Shown in pieces: positions 1-8,153 of a stretch of 51,996 nucleotides of DNA (position 1 is the stretch's first letter; each line of letters starts with the position of its first letter). Under the pieces are notes generated by a model that was given only the letters and a program-made list of their open reading frames with translations, ran no database searches and was not told the DNA's origin. The position numbers and the translations under genes were made by a program. The stretch lies in the NCBI GenBank assembly GCA_029959295.1, contig JASCOH010000013.1, positions 1 to 51,996 of the forward strand, given 5' to 3'. This DNA is from Flavobacteriaceae bacterium PS02334 (GTDB lineage Bacteria > Bacteroidota > Bacteroidia > Flavobacteriales > Flavobacteriaceae).

Positions 1-80
1 AGGAACTCTTAGAAATTCAAGATAAGATTTCGAAAATAAGAGAGCATTTGGCACAAGATTGCCACGATAAAATAAAATAA
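1..80 (+). CDS. C-terminal end of an unidentified protein (cut by window edge)
   Basis: An open frame enters from the left edge (codons in phase from base 3) and stops with TAA at 78-80. The 25 visible residues begin ELLEIQDKISKIREHL and end CHDKIK. They look like an amphipathic helix or coiled coil, as found at the end of many small regulators. Nothing visible identifies the family. A strong hairpin terminator follows about 55 bp downstream, which supports this being the real 3' end of a transcription unit. Confidence 0.5.
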   Translation, partial: ELLEIQDKISKIREHLAQDCHDKIK

Positions 81-135
81 TCAGTAATAATCATGCCTGC
101 GAGAGTTAAGAATAATCCTTCTGCGATCACAAAAT

Positions 136-163
136 GCCTCACTAGAAATAGTGAGGCTTTTTT
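136..163 (+). terminator. Rho-independent terminator
   Basis: A perfect 9-bp stem, GCCTCACTA / TAGTGAGGC, with a GAAA tetraloop is followed directly by six Ts. It ends the unit that enters from the left edge. The rest of 81-282 shows no coding sequence. Confidence 0.9.
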
Positions 164-282
164 GTTTTCTACACTTTCTGTTATCCTTCTAAAATTACCA
201 CGTTCATTTATGTCAGATTTATGACTGATTATTTTATAAGTCTATATATTATTAAGAAATTTGTAAAAAGACAATTTACAAC

Positions 283-1005
283 ATGAAAATAATACCATTA
301 AAAGAAGGAAACTATTCGGTTAGCAAAAACAAGGGATTTACACCGCTGGAAAAAGCTACAGAAGTTTCTGATCTTAAAATGGCAATTCAGCCTTTTTTGA
401 TAATTACTGAAAACGATTATATTTTATTAGACACCGGCTTAGGTTCAACTATTTCAGAGACTCCAGCGATTCTTGCCTCTTTAGAAAAAGAAAATATCCA
501 GCCTGATCAAATTACGAAAGTGCTCCTTTCTCATCTCCATAAAGATCATATTGACGGGATCGGACAATTTAAAAATGGTGAATTTGTAAGCAATTTTCCA
601 AATGCTAAAATCTACATGCAACAACGCGAATTGGATTATTCTTTAGAGCAAAAAGACAATCCTTCTTATGATTTCAAAATACTAGAAAAATTGGCGTTGC
701 TTCCAAATTTAGTCGTGCTTACTGAAGATACAGGAAATATCTCTGAAGAAATTACTTATGAAGTTTGTGGCGGCCACACTCCTTTCCACCAAGTTTTTTG
801 GGTTAAGGAAAATGACGAAATAACTTTTTATGGCGCTGATAATTTACCGCAACGCTCCTATTTGAAATTCCATATAGCCTACAAAAGTGATTTTGACGGA
901 AAAAAAGCATCAAACTTACGCCAAAACTGGGAACAAGAAGCAAAAGAACACAATTGGACGGTGCTTTTCTATCATGACATTAAAATGCCTTTCCTTCAAT
1001 TCTAA
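283..1005 (+). CDS. MBL-fold metallo-hydrolase
   Basis: A 240-residue protein of the metallo-beta-lactamase superfamily. The metal-binding signature HLHKDHIDG is present (H84, H86, D88, H89), a further ligand histidine lies in GGHTP, and a bridging aspartate is likely in YGADN. There is no signal peptide, so it should be cytoplasmic. The overall plan resembles lactonase-type or glyoxalase-II-like hydrolases, but the substrate cannot be read from the sequence. It stands alone between a terminator and the thiolase gene. The family is certain; the specific reaction is unknown. Confidence 0.9.
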   Translation: MKIIPLKEGNYSVSKNKGFTPLEKATEVSDLKMAIQPFLIITENDYILLDTGLGSTISETPAILASLEKENIQPDQITKVLLSHLHKDHIDGIGQFKNGEFVSNFPNAKIYMQQRELDYSLEQKDNPSYDFKILEKLALLPNLVVLTEDTGNISEEITYEVCGGHTPFHQVFWVKENDEITFYGADNLPQRSYLKFHIAYKSDFDGKKASNLRQNWEQEAKEHNWTVLFYHDIKMPFLQF

Positions 1006-1117
1006 TAAAATCTAGCCGTCGCCAAAATTTCCTAATTTTTGAATAAAATTTAAAAATTCATTTTTAAATCACCTTAAATTCATTAAATTCGCAAAATAAA
1101 CAAAGAACTGAACAATT

Positions 1118-2296
1118 ATGAATAAAAAAGTGGTAATCGTATCGGCTGCTAGAACTCCGATTGGAAGTTTTATGGGAGCTCTTTCAACAGTTACTGCTCC
1201 ACAATTGGGAGCTGTTGCAATTAAAGGTGCGTTAGATAAAATCAATTTAGACCCAAAACTTGTTGATGAAGTTTATATGGGAAATGTAGTTCAAGCAGGC
1301 GTTGGACAGGCTCCGGCTCGTCAGGCAGCGCTTTTGGCTGGCTTGCCAAATACTGTGATTGCTACAACAGTTAATAAAGTTTGCGCTTCAGGAATGAAAG
1401 CGGTTATGATGGGCGCTCAGGCAATCATCAGCGGTGATGCTGAAATCATCGTGGCTGGTGGCATGGAAAACATGAGCTTGATTCCGCATTATGTGCACTT
1501 AAGAAACGGATACAAATTTGGTCCGGCTTCTATGGTTGACGGAATGCAGAAAGACGGTTTGACTGATGCTTACGACAATAATGCAATGGGAGTTTGTGCT
1601 GATTTGTGCGCAACTGAATATAAAATTTCTAGAGAAGACCAAGATAAATTTGCAATCCAATCGTATGAGCGTTCTGCAAAAGCTTGGGATGCTGGGAAAT
1701 TTGACAATGAAGTAGTTCCTGTAGCGGTTCCTCAAAGAAAAGGCGACCCAATCATGGTGACAAAAGATGAGGAATATACTAATGTGAAATTAGACAAAAT
1801 TCCTTCTTTAAACCCAGTTTTCACAAAAGACGGAACAGTTACTGCTGCAAACGCTTCGACAATTAACGACGGTGCTGGCGCTGTAGTTTTGATGAGCGAA
1901 GAGAAAGCTCAGTCTTTAGGCTTGACACCGTTAGCTTACATTAAAAGCTATGCTGACGCTGCGCAAGAACCAAAATGGTTTACGACTTCTCCTGCAAAAG
2001 CACTTCCAAAAGCTTTAGATAAAGCCGGAATTTCAATCAGCAATGTAGATTTCTTCGAATTTAATGAAGCTTTCGCAGTTGTTGGTTTGGCAAATGCTCA
2101 AATCTTAGGTTTGGAAAATGACAAAATAAATGTAAATGGTGGCGCGGTTTCTCTTGGCCATCCGCTTGGATGTTCTGGCGTTCGAATCATCATTACTTTG
2201 CTGAATGTTTTGGAACAAAATAACGCAAAAATCGGAGCTGCAGCTATTTGCAACGGCGGTGGCGGTGCTTCTGCAATCGTGATTGAAAGAGCTTAA
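1118..2296 (+). CDS. Acetyl-CoA C-acyltransferase (thiolase)
   Basis: A biosynthetic-type thiolase of 392 residues. It condenses two acetyl-CoA or cleaves 3-ketoacyl-CoA in the cytoplasm. The catalytic residues are in the expected places: nucleophile C89 in VNKVCASGMK, H348 in SLGHPLG, and C378 in CNGGGG. This spacing matches the classical Zoogloea-type acetoacetyl-CoA thiolase. The length is normal and the ATG start is followed by the standard opening KKVVIVSAARTPIG. The neighbours do not belong to a beta-oxidation operon, so its pathway (ketone body, butanoate or degradation of branched chains) is open. A long hairpin lies just downstream. Confidence 0.95.
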   Translation: MNKKVVIVSAARTPIGSFMGALSTVTAPQLGAVAIKGALDKINLDPKLVDEVYMGNVVQAGVGQAPARQAALLAGLPNTVIATTVNKVCASGMKAVMMGAQAIISGDAEIIVAGGMENMSLIPHYVHLRNGYKFGPASMVDGMQKDGLTDAYDNNAMGVCADLCATEYKISREDQDKFAIQSYERSAKAWDAGKFDNEVVPVAVPQRKGDPIMVTKDEEYTNVKLDKIPSLNPVFTKDGTVTAANASTINDGAGAVVLMSEEKAQSLGLTPLAYIKSYADAAQEPKWFTTSPAKALPKALDKAGISISNVDFFEFNEAFAVVGLANAQILGLENDKINVNGGAVSLGHPLGCSGVRIIITLLNVLEQNNAKIGAAAICNGGGGASAIVIERA

Positions 2297-2317
2297 AAAT
2301 TAGCAGAAATATATTAC

Positions 2318-2378
2318 TTAATGATGGATTTTGGATTTAAATGATTTTGTATCTTTAAATCCGGAATTCATCATTTAA
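2318..2378 (+). repeat. Long imperfect hairpin between thiolase and NlpC/P60 genes
   Basis: Left arm 2318-2341 pairs with right arm 2354-2378 around a 12-nt loop. The arms differ from perfect inverted repeats only by one bulged base and three positions that would be G-U pairs if the + strand is transcribed. It may act as a terminator or RNA stabiliser for the thiolase transcript, although no long T-run follows. A -7-like TATCTTTA lies inside it. Confidence 0.55.
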
Positions 2379-2394
2379 TTTAACGCAATTGGCA

Positions 2395-3156
2395 ATGTTT
2401 GGAATTTGTAATTTAGCCATCATCCCTTTAAGATCAGAACCTAGCGACAGAAGCGAAATCGTTTCTCAAGTCCTTTTTGGCGAACACTTTACGGTTTTAG
2501 AACAAGACAAACAATGGTCAAAAGTGAAATTGCAATTTGACGATTATGAAGGCTGGATTGACGAAAAGCAATTCCAAATAATTTCTGAATCTGACTTCAA
2601 TCAGCTGTCAAACGAGGCGATAATTCTGAATGCTGACTTGATTGAATACATCACTTCTCCAGATAATTTATTATTGCCGATTCCTTTAGGAGCTTCCCTT
2701 TCTTGTTTGAGCAACGCTTCCATAAACAAGAAAAATTACGATTTCGAAGGAATGAAAATCAGCGGTGTAAAGCCAAAATCCAATCTGATAAATACTGCTT
2801 TCATGTATTTGAACGCGCCTTACCTTTGGGGCGGAAAAACGCCTTTTGGAATAGATTGTTCGGGATTGACGCAGATGGTTTACAAATTAAATGGCTATAA
2901 ATTGCTTCGTGACGCTTCTGAGCAATCCACGCAGGGCGAAGCTTTGAGTTTTATTGAAGAAAGCGAGCCTGGCGATTTGGCTTTTTTTGACAATGAAGAA
3001 GGAAAAATCATCCACGTTGGAATCATCATGGACGATAATTACATCATCCATGCCAGCGGAAAAGTAAGAATTGATCGTTTGGACCATTTGGGAATCTACA
3101 ATGCAGAAACCAATCGCCACACGCATAAACTTCGGGTAATAAAGAAGGTAATTTAA
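2395..3156 (+). CDS. NlpC/P60 family (C40) cell-wall peptidase with SH3-like domain
   Basis: A protein of 253 residues that cleaves peptidoglycan stem peptides. Residues 1-60 form an SH3-like region (IIPLRSEPSD, VLFGEHFTVLE, EGWID). The C-terminal half is an NlpC/P60 domain with catalytic C155 in DCSGL, H207 in IIHVGII and a third polar residue H219. I start it at the ATG at 2395, because MFGICNLAIIPLR is the usual opening of this flavobacterial family; an in-frame TTG lies two codons upstream. No signal peptide is visible, so export is unclear. It is monocistronic, facing menD, which ends 30 bp away. Confidence 0.92.
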   Translation: MFGICNLAIIPLRSEPSDRSEIVSQVLFGEHFTVLEQDKQWSKVKLQFDDYEGWIDEKQFQIISESDFNQLSNEAIILNADLIEYITSPDNLLLPIPLGASLSCLSNASINKKNYDFEGMKISGVKPKSNLINTAFMYLNAPYLWGGKTPFGIDCSGLTQMVYKLNGYKLLRDASEQSTQGEALSFIEESEPGDLAFFDNEEGKIIHVGIIMDDNYIIHASGKVRIDRLDHLGIYNAETNRHTHKLRVIKKVI

Positions 3157-3185
3157 TTTAGGCGCAAATTTTTTAAAAGAAAAAT

Positions 3186-4844
3186 TTAAACTAATTCTCT
3201 AAAATATTGCAATAAAATTTTATCATTTTCTAAAGTCGGAGTGAAAATTTCCAAGATAGAAGGTTTTCCTTTTTCGGAATAAAATTCTTGCAAGCTATTT
3301 TCTAAAGTCTTTTCATCACTTGCCGTGAAATACTCAAACTGATACATTTTTGCCAAATGTTCTGCCGTCAGGCAATGCGAAGTTTCGAAAAAAGTATTAA
3401 AAACAGGTGTTTCTTCATGTCCGGGAAGAATTCTAAAGATCCCTCCTCCTCCGTTATTTAAAAGGATAATTTTGAAATTTTTAGGAATATAAGTGTTCCA
3501 TAAAGCATTGCTGTCATATAAAAAACTGATATCGCCCGTAATCAAAACCGTTTCTTTTTTACTTGCAAAAGCAGCGCCGATTGCCGTGGAAGTGCTTCCA
3601 TCGATACCGCTTGTTCCTCGATTGCAGAAAACTTCAATCGTCGGGTCAATACTGATTAATTGTGCATAACGAATCGCAGAACTATTGCTGATTTGAAGCT
3701 GACTGTTTTTTGGTAAACTCGGAATTACCTTCTCAAAAACTGTAAAATCTGAAAATGGAATCTTAGACAAATATAAATCATGCTTTTCCTTTCTAAAAGC
3801 TCTCAAATCCTGCATTTTTTGGTTGTAATCAGAATTAGTATTTTCTACTTTAGATAAAAAATCCTTCAAAAATTCATTCGGATTTACTTCAAAATGCTTT
3901 GTCAGCGCGCCAAAAGTATCATAAGCGCGCAAAGTATCAATGTGCCAATGCGCTTTTGGTCGGTATTTTCTAAGGAAAGCTTTTATCCTTTTTGAAACCA
4001 CCATTCCTCCGAAAGTCAAGAGAATTTCTGGTTGAAAATCTTTGAAATCTTCATCTGCGAAAGGCGTAATTATGGTATCAATATTATCTACAAAATTTGG
4101 ATGATGCAAATTCGAAGTCGTCTCAGTCAAAACCACAACTGACGGATCATTTGCCAATTGATTTACAATTTTATCGTCAATCGTATTTGGATCATTTACA
4201 CCAACTAAAACCAATTTCTTTTTAGAAGCATTCCATTGTGAAATAAATTGTCCTAAATTTTCATCAAAGACAGGATTTTCAAAAAGGGTTTCAGATATAA
4301 TTGGCTGAACAGAAAGTGCCGTAACTGTTTCATATAAAGGTTCTTCAAAAGGCGCATTAATATGAACCGGACCTTTTTTTGCCAATGCTAAAGTTATCGC
4401 ATCGCCAATTTTCAAATCATTTTCTTGAGAAGCTTCTTCAGATAAATTGGCACTGTAAAGTATGTGATTTTGATAAACATTTCGCTGGCGAATCGTCTGT
4501 CCGTCGCCAATATCAATTTTATCAGTTGGCCTATCCGCAGAAATAATTACCAATGGAATCTGGCTATAAAAAGCTTCAGCAACAGCCGGATAATAATTCA
4601 AAAGTGCTGATCCTGAAGTGCAAACAATTGCGACAGGCTTTTTGGTTTGCTGTGCCATTCCTAAAGCAAAAAATGCCGCACATCGCTCATCTGCAATACT
4701 ATAACATTTAAAATTTGAATTATTTGCAAAACCAATAGTTAACGGAGCATTTCTTGAACCAGGAGAAATTACGATTTCGGTGAGTCCTTTAGCTCTGCAA
4801 ATTTCGATAATGCTTTGCGCTAAAGGTATTTTGGGATAAATCAT
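3186..4844 (-). CDS. menD: 2-succinyl-5-enolpyruvyl-6-hydroxy-3-cyclohexene-1-carboxylate synthase (MenD)
   Basis: MenD is the thiamine-diphosphate and Mg-dependent enzyme that adds 2-oxoglutarate to isochorismate in menaquinone synthesis. Its 552 residues match the family length. Visible motifs are ISPGSRNAPL at the N-terminus, the GTSGSALLNYYPAVAEA segment, RGTSGIDGSTSTAIGAA, and the ThDP/Mg motif around GDISFLYDSNAL and LLNNGGGGIFRILPG. No other men genes adjoin it here. A -7 motif (TATCTTTG on the - strand) lies about 20 bp upstream of the start. Menaquinone is the normal respiratory quinone of this phylum. Confidence 0.97.
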   Translation of the reverse strand: MIYPKIPLAQSIIEICRAKGLTEIVISPGSRNAPLTIGFANNSNFKCYSIADERCAAFFALGMAQQTKKPVAIVCTSGSALLNYYPAVAEAFYSQIPLVIISADRPTDKIDIGDGQTIRQRNVYQNHILYSANLSEEASQENDLKIGDAITLALAKKGPVHINAPFEEPLYETVTALSVQPIISETLFENPVFDENLGQFISQWNASKKKLVLVGVNDPNTIDDKIVNQLANDPSVVVLTETTSNLHHPNFVDNIDTIITPFADEDFKDFQPEILLTFGGMVVSKRIKAFLRKYRPKAHWHIDTLRAYDTFGALTKHFEVNPNEFLKDFLSKVENTNSDYNQKMQDLRAFRKEKHDLYLSKIPFSDFTVFEKVIPSLPKNSQLQISNSSAIRYAQLISIDPTIEVFCNRGTSGIDGSTSTAIGAAFASKKETVLITGDISFLYDSNALWNTYIPKNFKIILLNNGGGGIFRILPGHEETPVFNTFFETSHCLTAEHLAKMYQFEYFTASDEKTLENSLQEFYSEKGKPSILEIFTPTLENDKILLQYFRELV

Positions 4845-4863
4845 TTGTAAAATTTGAAAGTAT

Positions 4864-4871
4864 CAAAGATA
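4864..4871 (-). promoter_or_regulatory. Putative -7 promoter element of menD
   Basis: On the - strand this reads TATCTTTG, an exact match to the Bacteroidota -7 consensus TAnnTTTG, 20 bp before the menD start. No clear -33 TTG at standard spacing was found. Confidence 0.5.
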
Positions 4872-4938
4872 CAAAGTTGGCGTGTTATTCTTCTCATAAA
4901 AGTCACTATTTTAGTCTTAATTTAAAGCAAAAAGGCAA

Positions 4939-4946
4939 TATATTTG
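4939..4946 (+). promoter_or_regulatory. Putative -7 promoter element for the thioredoxin/GNAT pair
   Basis: TATATTTG matches TAnnTTTG exactly and lies 25 bp before the ATG at 4971. The -33 element is not obvious. Confidence 0.5.
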
Positions 4947-4970
4947 TAAATCCACGATATTATATTTCAG

Positions 4971-6158
4971 ATGAACTTTCGCCAAAAAATCTACATTCTT
5001 GCCTTGCTTCTATTCTGTTCGCAGAAAACTGTTGCACAAAATGCAATTGCTTTTGAAGAGAGTAATTATGAAACGATAATCCAAAAATCTAAAACAGCAA
5101 AAAAGCCTGTGTTTTATATGATTTACGCAAGTTGGTGTCCACATTGCAATAAAATGAAGCAAGAAGTTTTTACTGATAAAAAAGTTATTGATTTTTTTAA
5201 TTCTAATTTCATAAATGCGCAGCAAGACGGCGATTCAGAGCATGGAAAATATCTGAAGGAAAAATTCAATGTTTCTTCACTTCCAACATTTGTCTTTTTA
5301 GATGAAAACGGAACAATTCTCTACAAATTAAAAGGCGAATATTCTCCTGAACAGTTAATTACTGAAGCAAAAAATGCGCTGAATCCGAACATGCAGCTTC
5401 CTTATTTGGAAAAACAATTTAATTCTGATATTTCTGACGGAAATAAATGCATGGCCTATTTAATGGCGCTTCGCAAAGGAAATGACCGAAAAACAATATC
5501 AATTCCGGCGCACAAATATTTGAGTACGCAACAAGAATCGCAATTGGCAACTAATTTAAATTGGATGGTTATTGCAAACGGTGTTACCGATATTGAATCT
5601 CGAGAATTTCAATATGTTTTAAACCATAAAAAAGATTTTGAAACCGTTGTCGGAACGGATCGAGTACAGCGAAAAGTTATAAATATTGTAACAGAATTCC
5701 TGAAACCTTACACAGAAAATCTTGATACGATAAATTATGAGAAAGACAGAAAAATTGCTTTGAAAATTGATCTTCCTGAAACAAATTCCTTAATTTTCAA
5801 TTATGATTTAACTATAGCTGAAAGAACTGAAAACTGGAAAAAATATGATGAAATTAACCAGAAATATGTTGAAAAATTAGCTTGGGAAAATGCTAGCCAA
5901 TTGAAAGAAATTGCAACAAATTACGAAAAACATATTACAGATAAAAGTAGCCTGAAAAAAGCTGGAAAATGGATGGAACGTTCTTTAGAATTAAGCGATT
6001 CTTATGACGGATTGCTTTTAGTTACCAAACTCTATTGGAAAGCTTCCGATAAAAAGCAAGCCAATTTATACGGAAAAAAGGCAAAAGCAAAATCTGAAGA
6101 ATTAGGATTTCACTCCGAAGAATCAGATCAATTATTTAAACAACTTGGACTAAAATAA
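4971..6158 (+). CDS. Secreted thioredoxin-family protein
   Basis: A protein of 395 residues with an N-terminal signal peptide (hydrophobic KIYILALLLFCSQKTVAQ). A thioredoxin fold follows, with the redox motif WCPHC in MIYASWCPHCNKMKQEVF and a cis-proline-like segment SLPTFVFLDENG. The remaining roughly 250 residues are helical and end in TPR-like repeats (SLELSDSYDGLLLVTKLYWKA). It probably acts in the periplasm as a disulfide reductase or isomerase. The partner or substrate cannot be read. The GNAT gene starts 2 bp after its stop, so the two are likely co-transcribed. Confidence 0.88.
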   Translation: MNFRQKIYILALLLFCSQKTVAQNAIAFEESNYETIIQKSKTAKKPVFYMIYASWCPHCNKMKQEVFTDKKVIDFFNSNFINAQQDGDSEHGKYLKEKFNVSSLPTFVFLDENGTILYKLKGEYSPEQLITEAKNALNPNMQLPYLEKQFNSDISDGNKCMAYLMALRKGNDRKTISIPAHKYLSTQQESQLATNLNWMVIANGVTDIESREFQYVLNHKKDFETVVGTDRVQRKVINIVTEFLKPYTENLDTINYEKDRKIALKIDLPETNSLIFNYDLTIAERTENWKKYDEINQKYVEKLAWENASQLKEIATNYEKHITDKSSLKKAGKWMERSLELSDSYDGLLLVTKLYWKASDKKQANLYGKKAKAKSEELGFHSEESDQLFKQLGLK

Positions 6159-6160
6159 AT

Positions 6161-6661
6161 ATGAAAACCATAATCAGACCAGCGAGAATCGAAGATATTG
6201 AAACTATTTTAGAAATTGTAAATCATGCCATTTTGAATACGACGGCAATTTATGATTATAATGTCCGTACTTTAAACGAGCAGATTTCTTGGTTTCAAGA
6301 CAAGCAATCAGAGAATTTTCCTGTAATTGTTGCCACAGATGAAAATGATAAGGTCGTTGGATTTGGAACTTATGGCACTTTCAGGATAAAAATCGGATAT
6401 AAATTTACAGTAGAACATTCTGTCTATGTAAAAGATGGTTTTTCAGGAAAAGGAATCGGAAAACTACTATTAAACGAATTAATAACGCTTGCAAAAAATC
6501 AAAAATTACACGTCATAGTTGGTTGCATTGACGCTGAAAACTCAGGTAGCATCGAATTCCACGAAAAATTAGGATTCAAAAAAGCAGGCGTTTTAAAAGA
6601 ATGCGCTTTTAAATTTGACAAATGGCTGGACTTACAATTTATGCAGCTGATTTTAGAATAA
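6161..6661 (+). CDS. GNAT family N-acetyltransferase, phosphinothricin-acetyltransferase-like
   Basis: A 166-residue acetyltransferase. The opening IRPARIEDIETILEIVNHAI and the acetyl-CoA pyrophosphate loop GFSGKGIGKLLL, followed by GCIDAENSGSIEFHEKLGF, are typical of the PAT/MnaT branch of GNAT enzymes, which acetylate small amines or amino-acid analogues such as methionine sulfone and phosphinothricin. The true substrate is unknown. It begins 2 bp after the thioredoxin gene, ends at a bidirectional terminator, and should be cytoplasmic. Confidence 0.9.
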   Translation: MKTIIRPARIEDIETILEIVNHAILNTTAIYDYNVRTLNEQISWFQDKQSENFPVIVATDENDKVVGFGTYGTFRIKIGYKFTVEHSVYVKDGFSGKGIGKLLLNELITLAKNQKLHVIVGCIDAENSGSIEFHEKLGFKKAGVLKECAFKFDKWLDLQFMQLILE

Positions 6662-6694
6662 AAAAAAAGCCAGTCGTTGAACTGGCTTTTTTAT
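6661..6694. terminator. Bidirectional terminator between GNAT and proline dehydrogenase genes
   Basis: GCCAGT (6669-6674) pairs with ACTGGC (6681-6686), with an A-run on the left and a T-run on the right. It can therefore terminate both the + strand GNAT unit and the - strand proline dehydrogenase gene. Confidence 0.9.
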
Positions 6695-6702
6695 TTGGGA
6701 AA

Positions 6703-7875
6703 TTATTTTCCTTTTCTTCGATCTCTTTCGGTTTTAATCAAATTCAATTCACGGCTCGTTTGTCCGGCAACCGAAGTATTTTCTTCCGCACGGCGAATTA
6801 AATACGGCATCACGTCACGAACAGGTCCAAACGGCAAATATTTCGCTACATTATAACCATTTTCAGCCAAATTATAGCTGATATTGTCGCTCATTCCATA
6901 CAATTGGCCAAACCAAACTCTGTGATCGCCTTTCTCAATTCCGTTTTCATTCATCAATTTCATCAATTTATAGGAACTGTCTTCATTGTGAGTTCCAGCA
7001 AAAATGGACATCTTTTCCAAATGTTCTACCATATAAACTACAGCATCGTCATAATTAACATCGGTCGCTTCCTTTGAAATACAAATCGGAGACATATAGC
7101 CTTTTTCTTCCGCGCGCTTGTTTTCTTTTTCCATATAAGCGCCACGAACGAGTTTCATTCCGATATAAAACCCTTCTTTTTTTGCAATTTCATGCACTTT
7201 TTTCAAATAATCCAAACGATCCCAACGGTACATTTGCAAGGTATTGAAAACAATCGCTTTCTCCTTATTATACTTGCGCATCATATCTAAAACCACATCA
7301 TCCGCCGCATCTTGCATCCAGCTTTCTTCACCGTCAATCAGCAACGCCACATCTTTTTCATAAGCTGTTTTGCAAACCAAATCAAAACGCTCTAAAACTC
7401 GGTGCCACTCATCCGCTTCTTCAACTGTCAAAGTTTTTCCTTCGCCTAATTTCTCATACAATTCAAATCTTCCAAAACCAGTCGGCTTAAAAACCGCAAA
7501 CGGAATCGCCTGCTTTTCTCTAGCAAATTCAATAGTTTTGAGTGTCATTTCCAATGCAATATCAAACTGCTCTTCCTCCTCTTTTCCTTCTACAGAATAA
7601 TCCAAAACCGAAGAAACTTTTCCTTTCGTGTACATTTTATCCACCACAGTCAGGCAATCTTCCTCATTTACGCCACCGCAAAAATGGTCAAAAACCGAAG
7701 CTCTGATCAAGCCTTCGACAGGCAAATGTGCTTTTAATGCAAAATTGGTAACCGCAGTTCCGATGCGCACCAAAGGTTCAGAAGCAATCATCTTAAAAAG
7801 AAAATAAGCCCTATCAAGTTCAGTATCACTTTTCAAGGCAAACGCCACTTGTGTATTATTGAAAATCTTTTCCAT
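6703..7875 (-). CDS. Proline dehydrogenase (monofunctional PRODH)
   Basis: This FAD enzyme oxidises L-proline to 1-pyrroline-5-carboxylate, the first step of proline catabolism. The 390-residue protein has the single-domain TIM-barrel form rather than the bifunctional PutA form. Diagnostic segments are AVFKPTGFGRFELYEKL, GMKLVRGAYMEKE (strand with FAD contacts), FAGTHNEDS, and the C-terminal VRDVMPYLIRRAEEN, whose RRAEEN helix carries the arginines that bind the proline carboxylate. The partner P5C dehydrogenase is not in the window. A -7 element lies about 20 bp upstream. Confidence 0.95.
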   Translation of the reverse strand: MEKIFNNTQVAFALKSDTELDRAYFLFKMIASEPLVRIGTAVTNFALKAHLPVEGLIRASVFDHFCGGVNEEDCLTVVDKMYTKGKVSSVLDYSVEGKEEEEQFDIALEMTLKTIEFAREKQAIPFAVFKPTGFGRFELYEKLGEGKTLTVEEADEWHRVLERFDLVCKTAYEKDVALLIDGEESWMQDAADDVVLDMMRKYNKEKAIVFNTLQMYRWDRLDYLKKVHEIAKKEGFYIGMKLVRGAYMEKENKRAEEKGYMSPICISKEATDVNYDDAVVYMVEHLEKMSIFAGTHNEDSSYKLMKLMNENGIEKGDHRVWFGQLYGMSDNISYNLAENGYNVAKYLPFGPVRDVMPYLIRRAEENTSVAGQTSRELNLIKTERDRRKGK

Positions 7876-7895
7876 TCGTTAGTTTAATAATACTG

Positions 7896-7903
7896 CAAAT
7901 ATA
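7896..7903 (-). promoter_or_regulatory. Putative -7 promoter element of proline dehydrogenase
   Basis: On the - strand this reads TATATTTG, an exact TAnnTTTG match, about 20 bp upstream of the start codon. Confidence 0.5.
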
Positions 7904-7977
7904 ATTACTCATTTGCGATTTTTTCTTAAAAATTGCCTTATTTTGCCATTCAAAATTAAGTTTTTCTTGACGAGCGA

Positions 7978-8131
7978 ATGGGCAGTAATTTTCAGCAATC
8001 CATTTTCCCGCTGAAGCCGCTCGCTTTGCTTTTTCTAGCGCAAAAGCAAGAGCTCAAACAACAGCATCATCGGGGCTAGTTGAGAAACTATTTGAATTTT
8101 TGTAAAGGCCAGTCCCAACCTTTGCGGTTAC
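7978..8131. repeat. Structured intergenic element upstream of aroB
   Basis: This non-coding stretch is more GC-rich than its surroundings. It contains TTCCCGCT, GCCGCT, a hairpin (TTGCTTTT near 8027-8034 with AAAAGCAA at 8042-8049) and then ATCATCGGGGCTAG. A second hairpin follows, AAAGG (8104-8108) with CCTTT (8119-8123), enclosed by GTAA/TTAC. The order CCCGCT, CCGCT, hairpin, ATC, GGGGCTA resembles intergenic elements I recall from Flavobacterium genomes and is partly shared with the element at 50716-50801. Whether it is a mobile repeat or a leader of aroB is unresolved. Confidence 0.45.
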
Positions 8132-8153
8132 AGAATCGACAAAAAACAACAGA

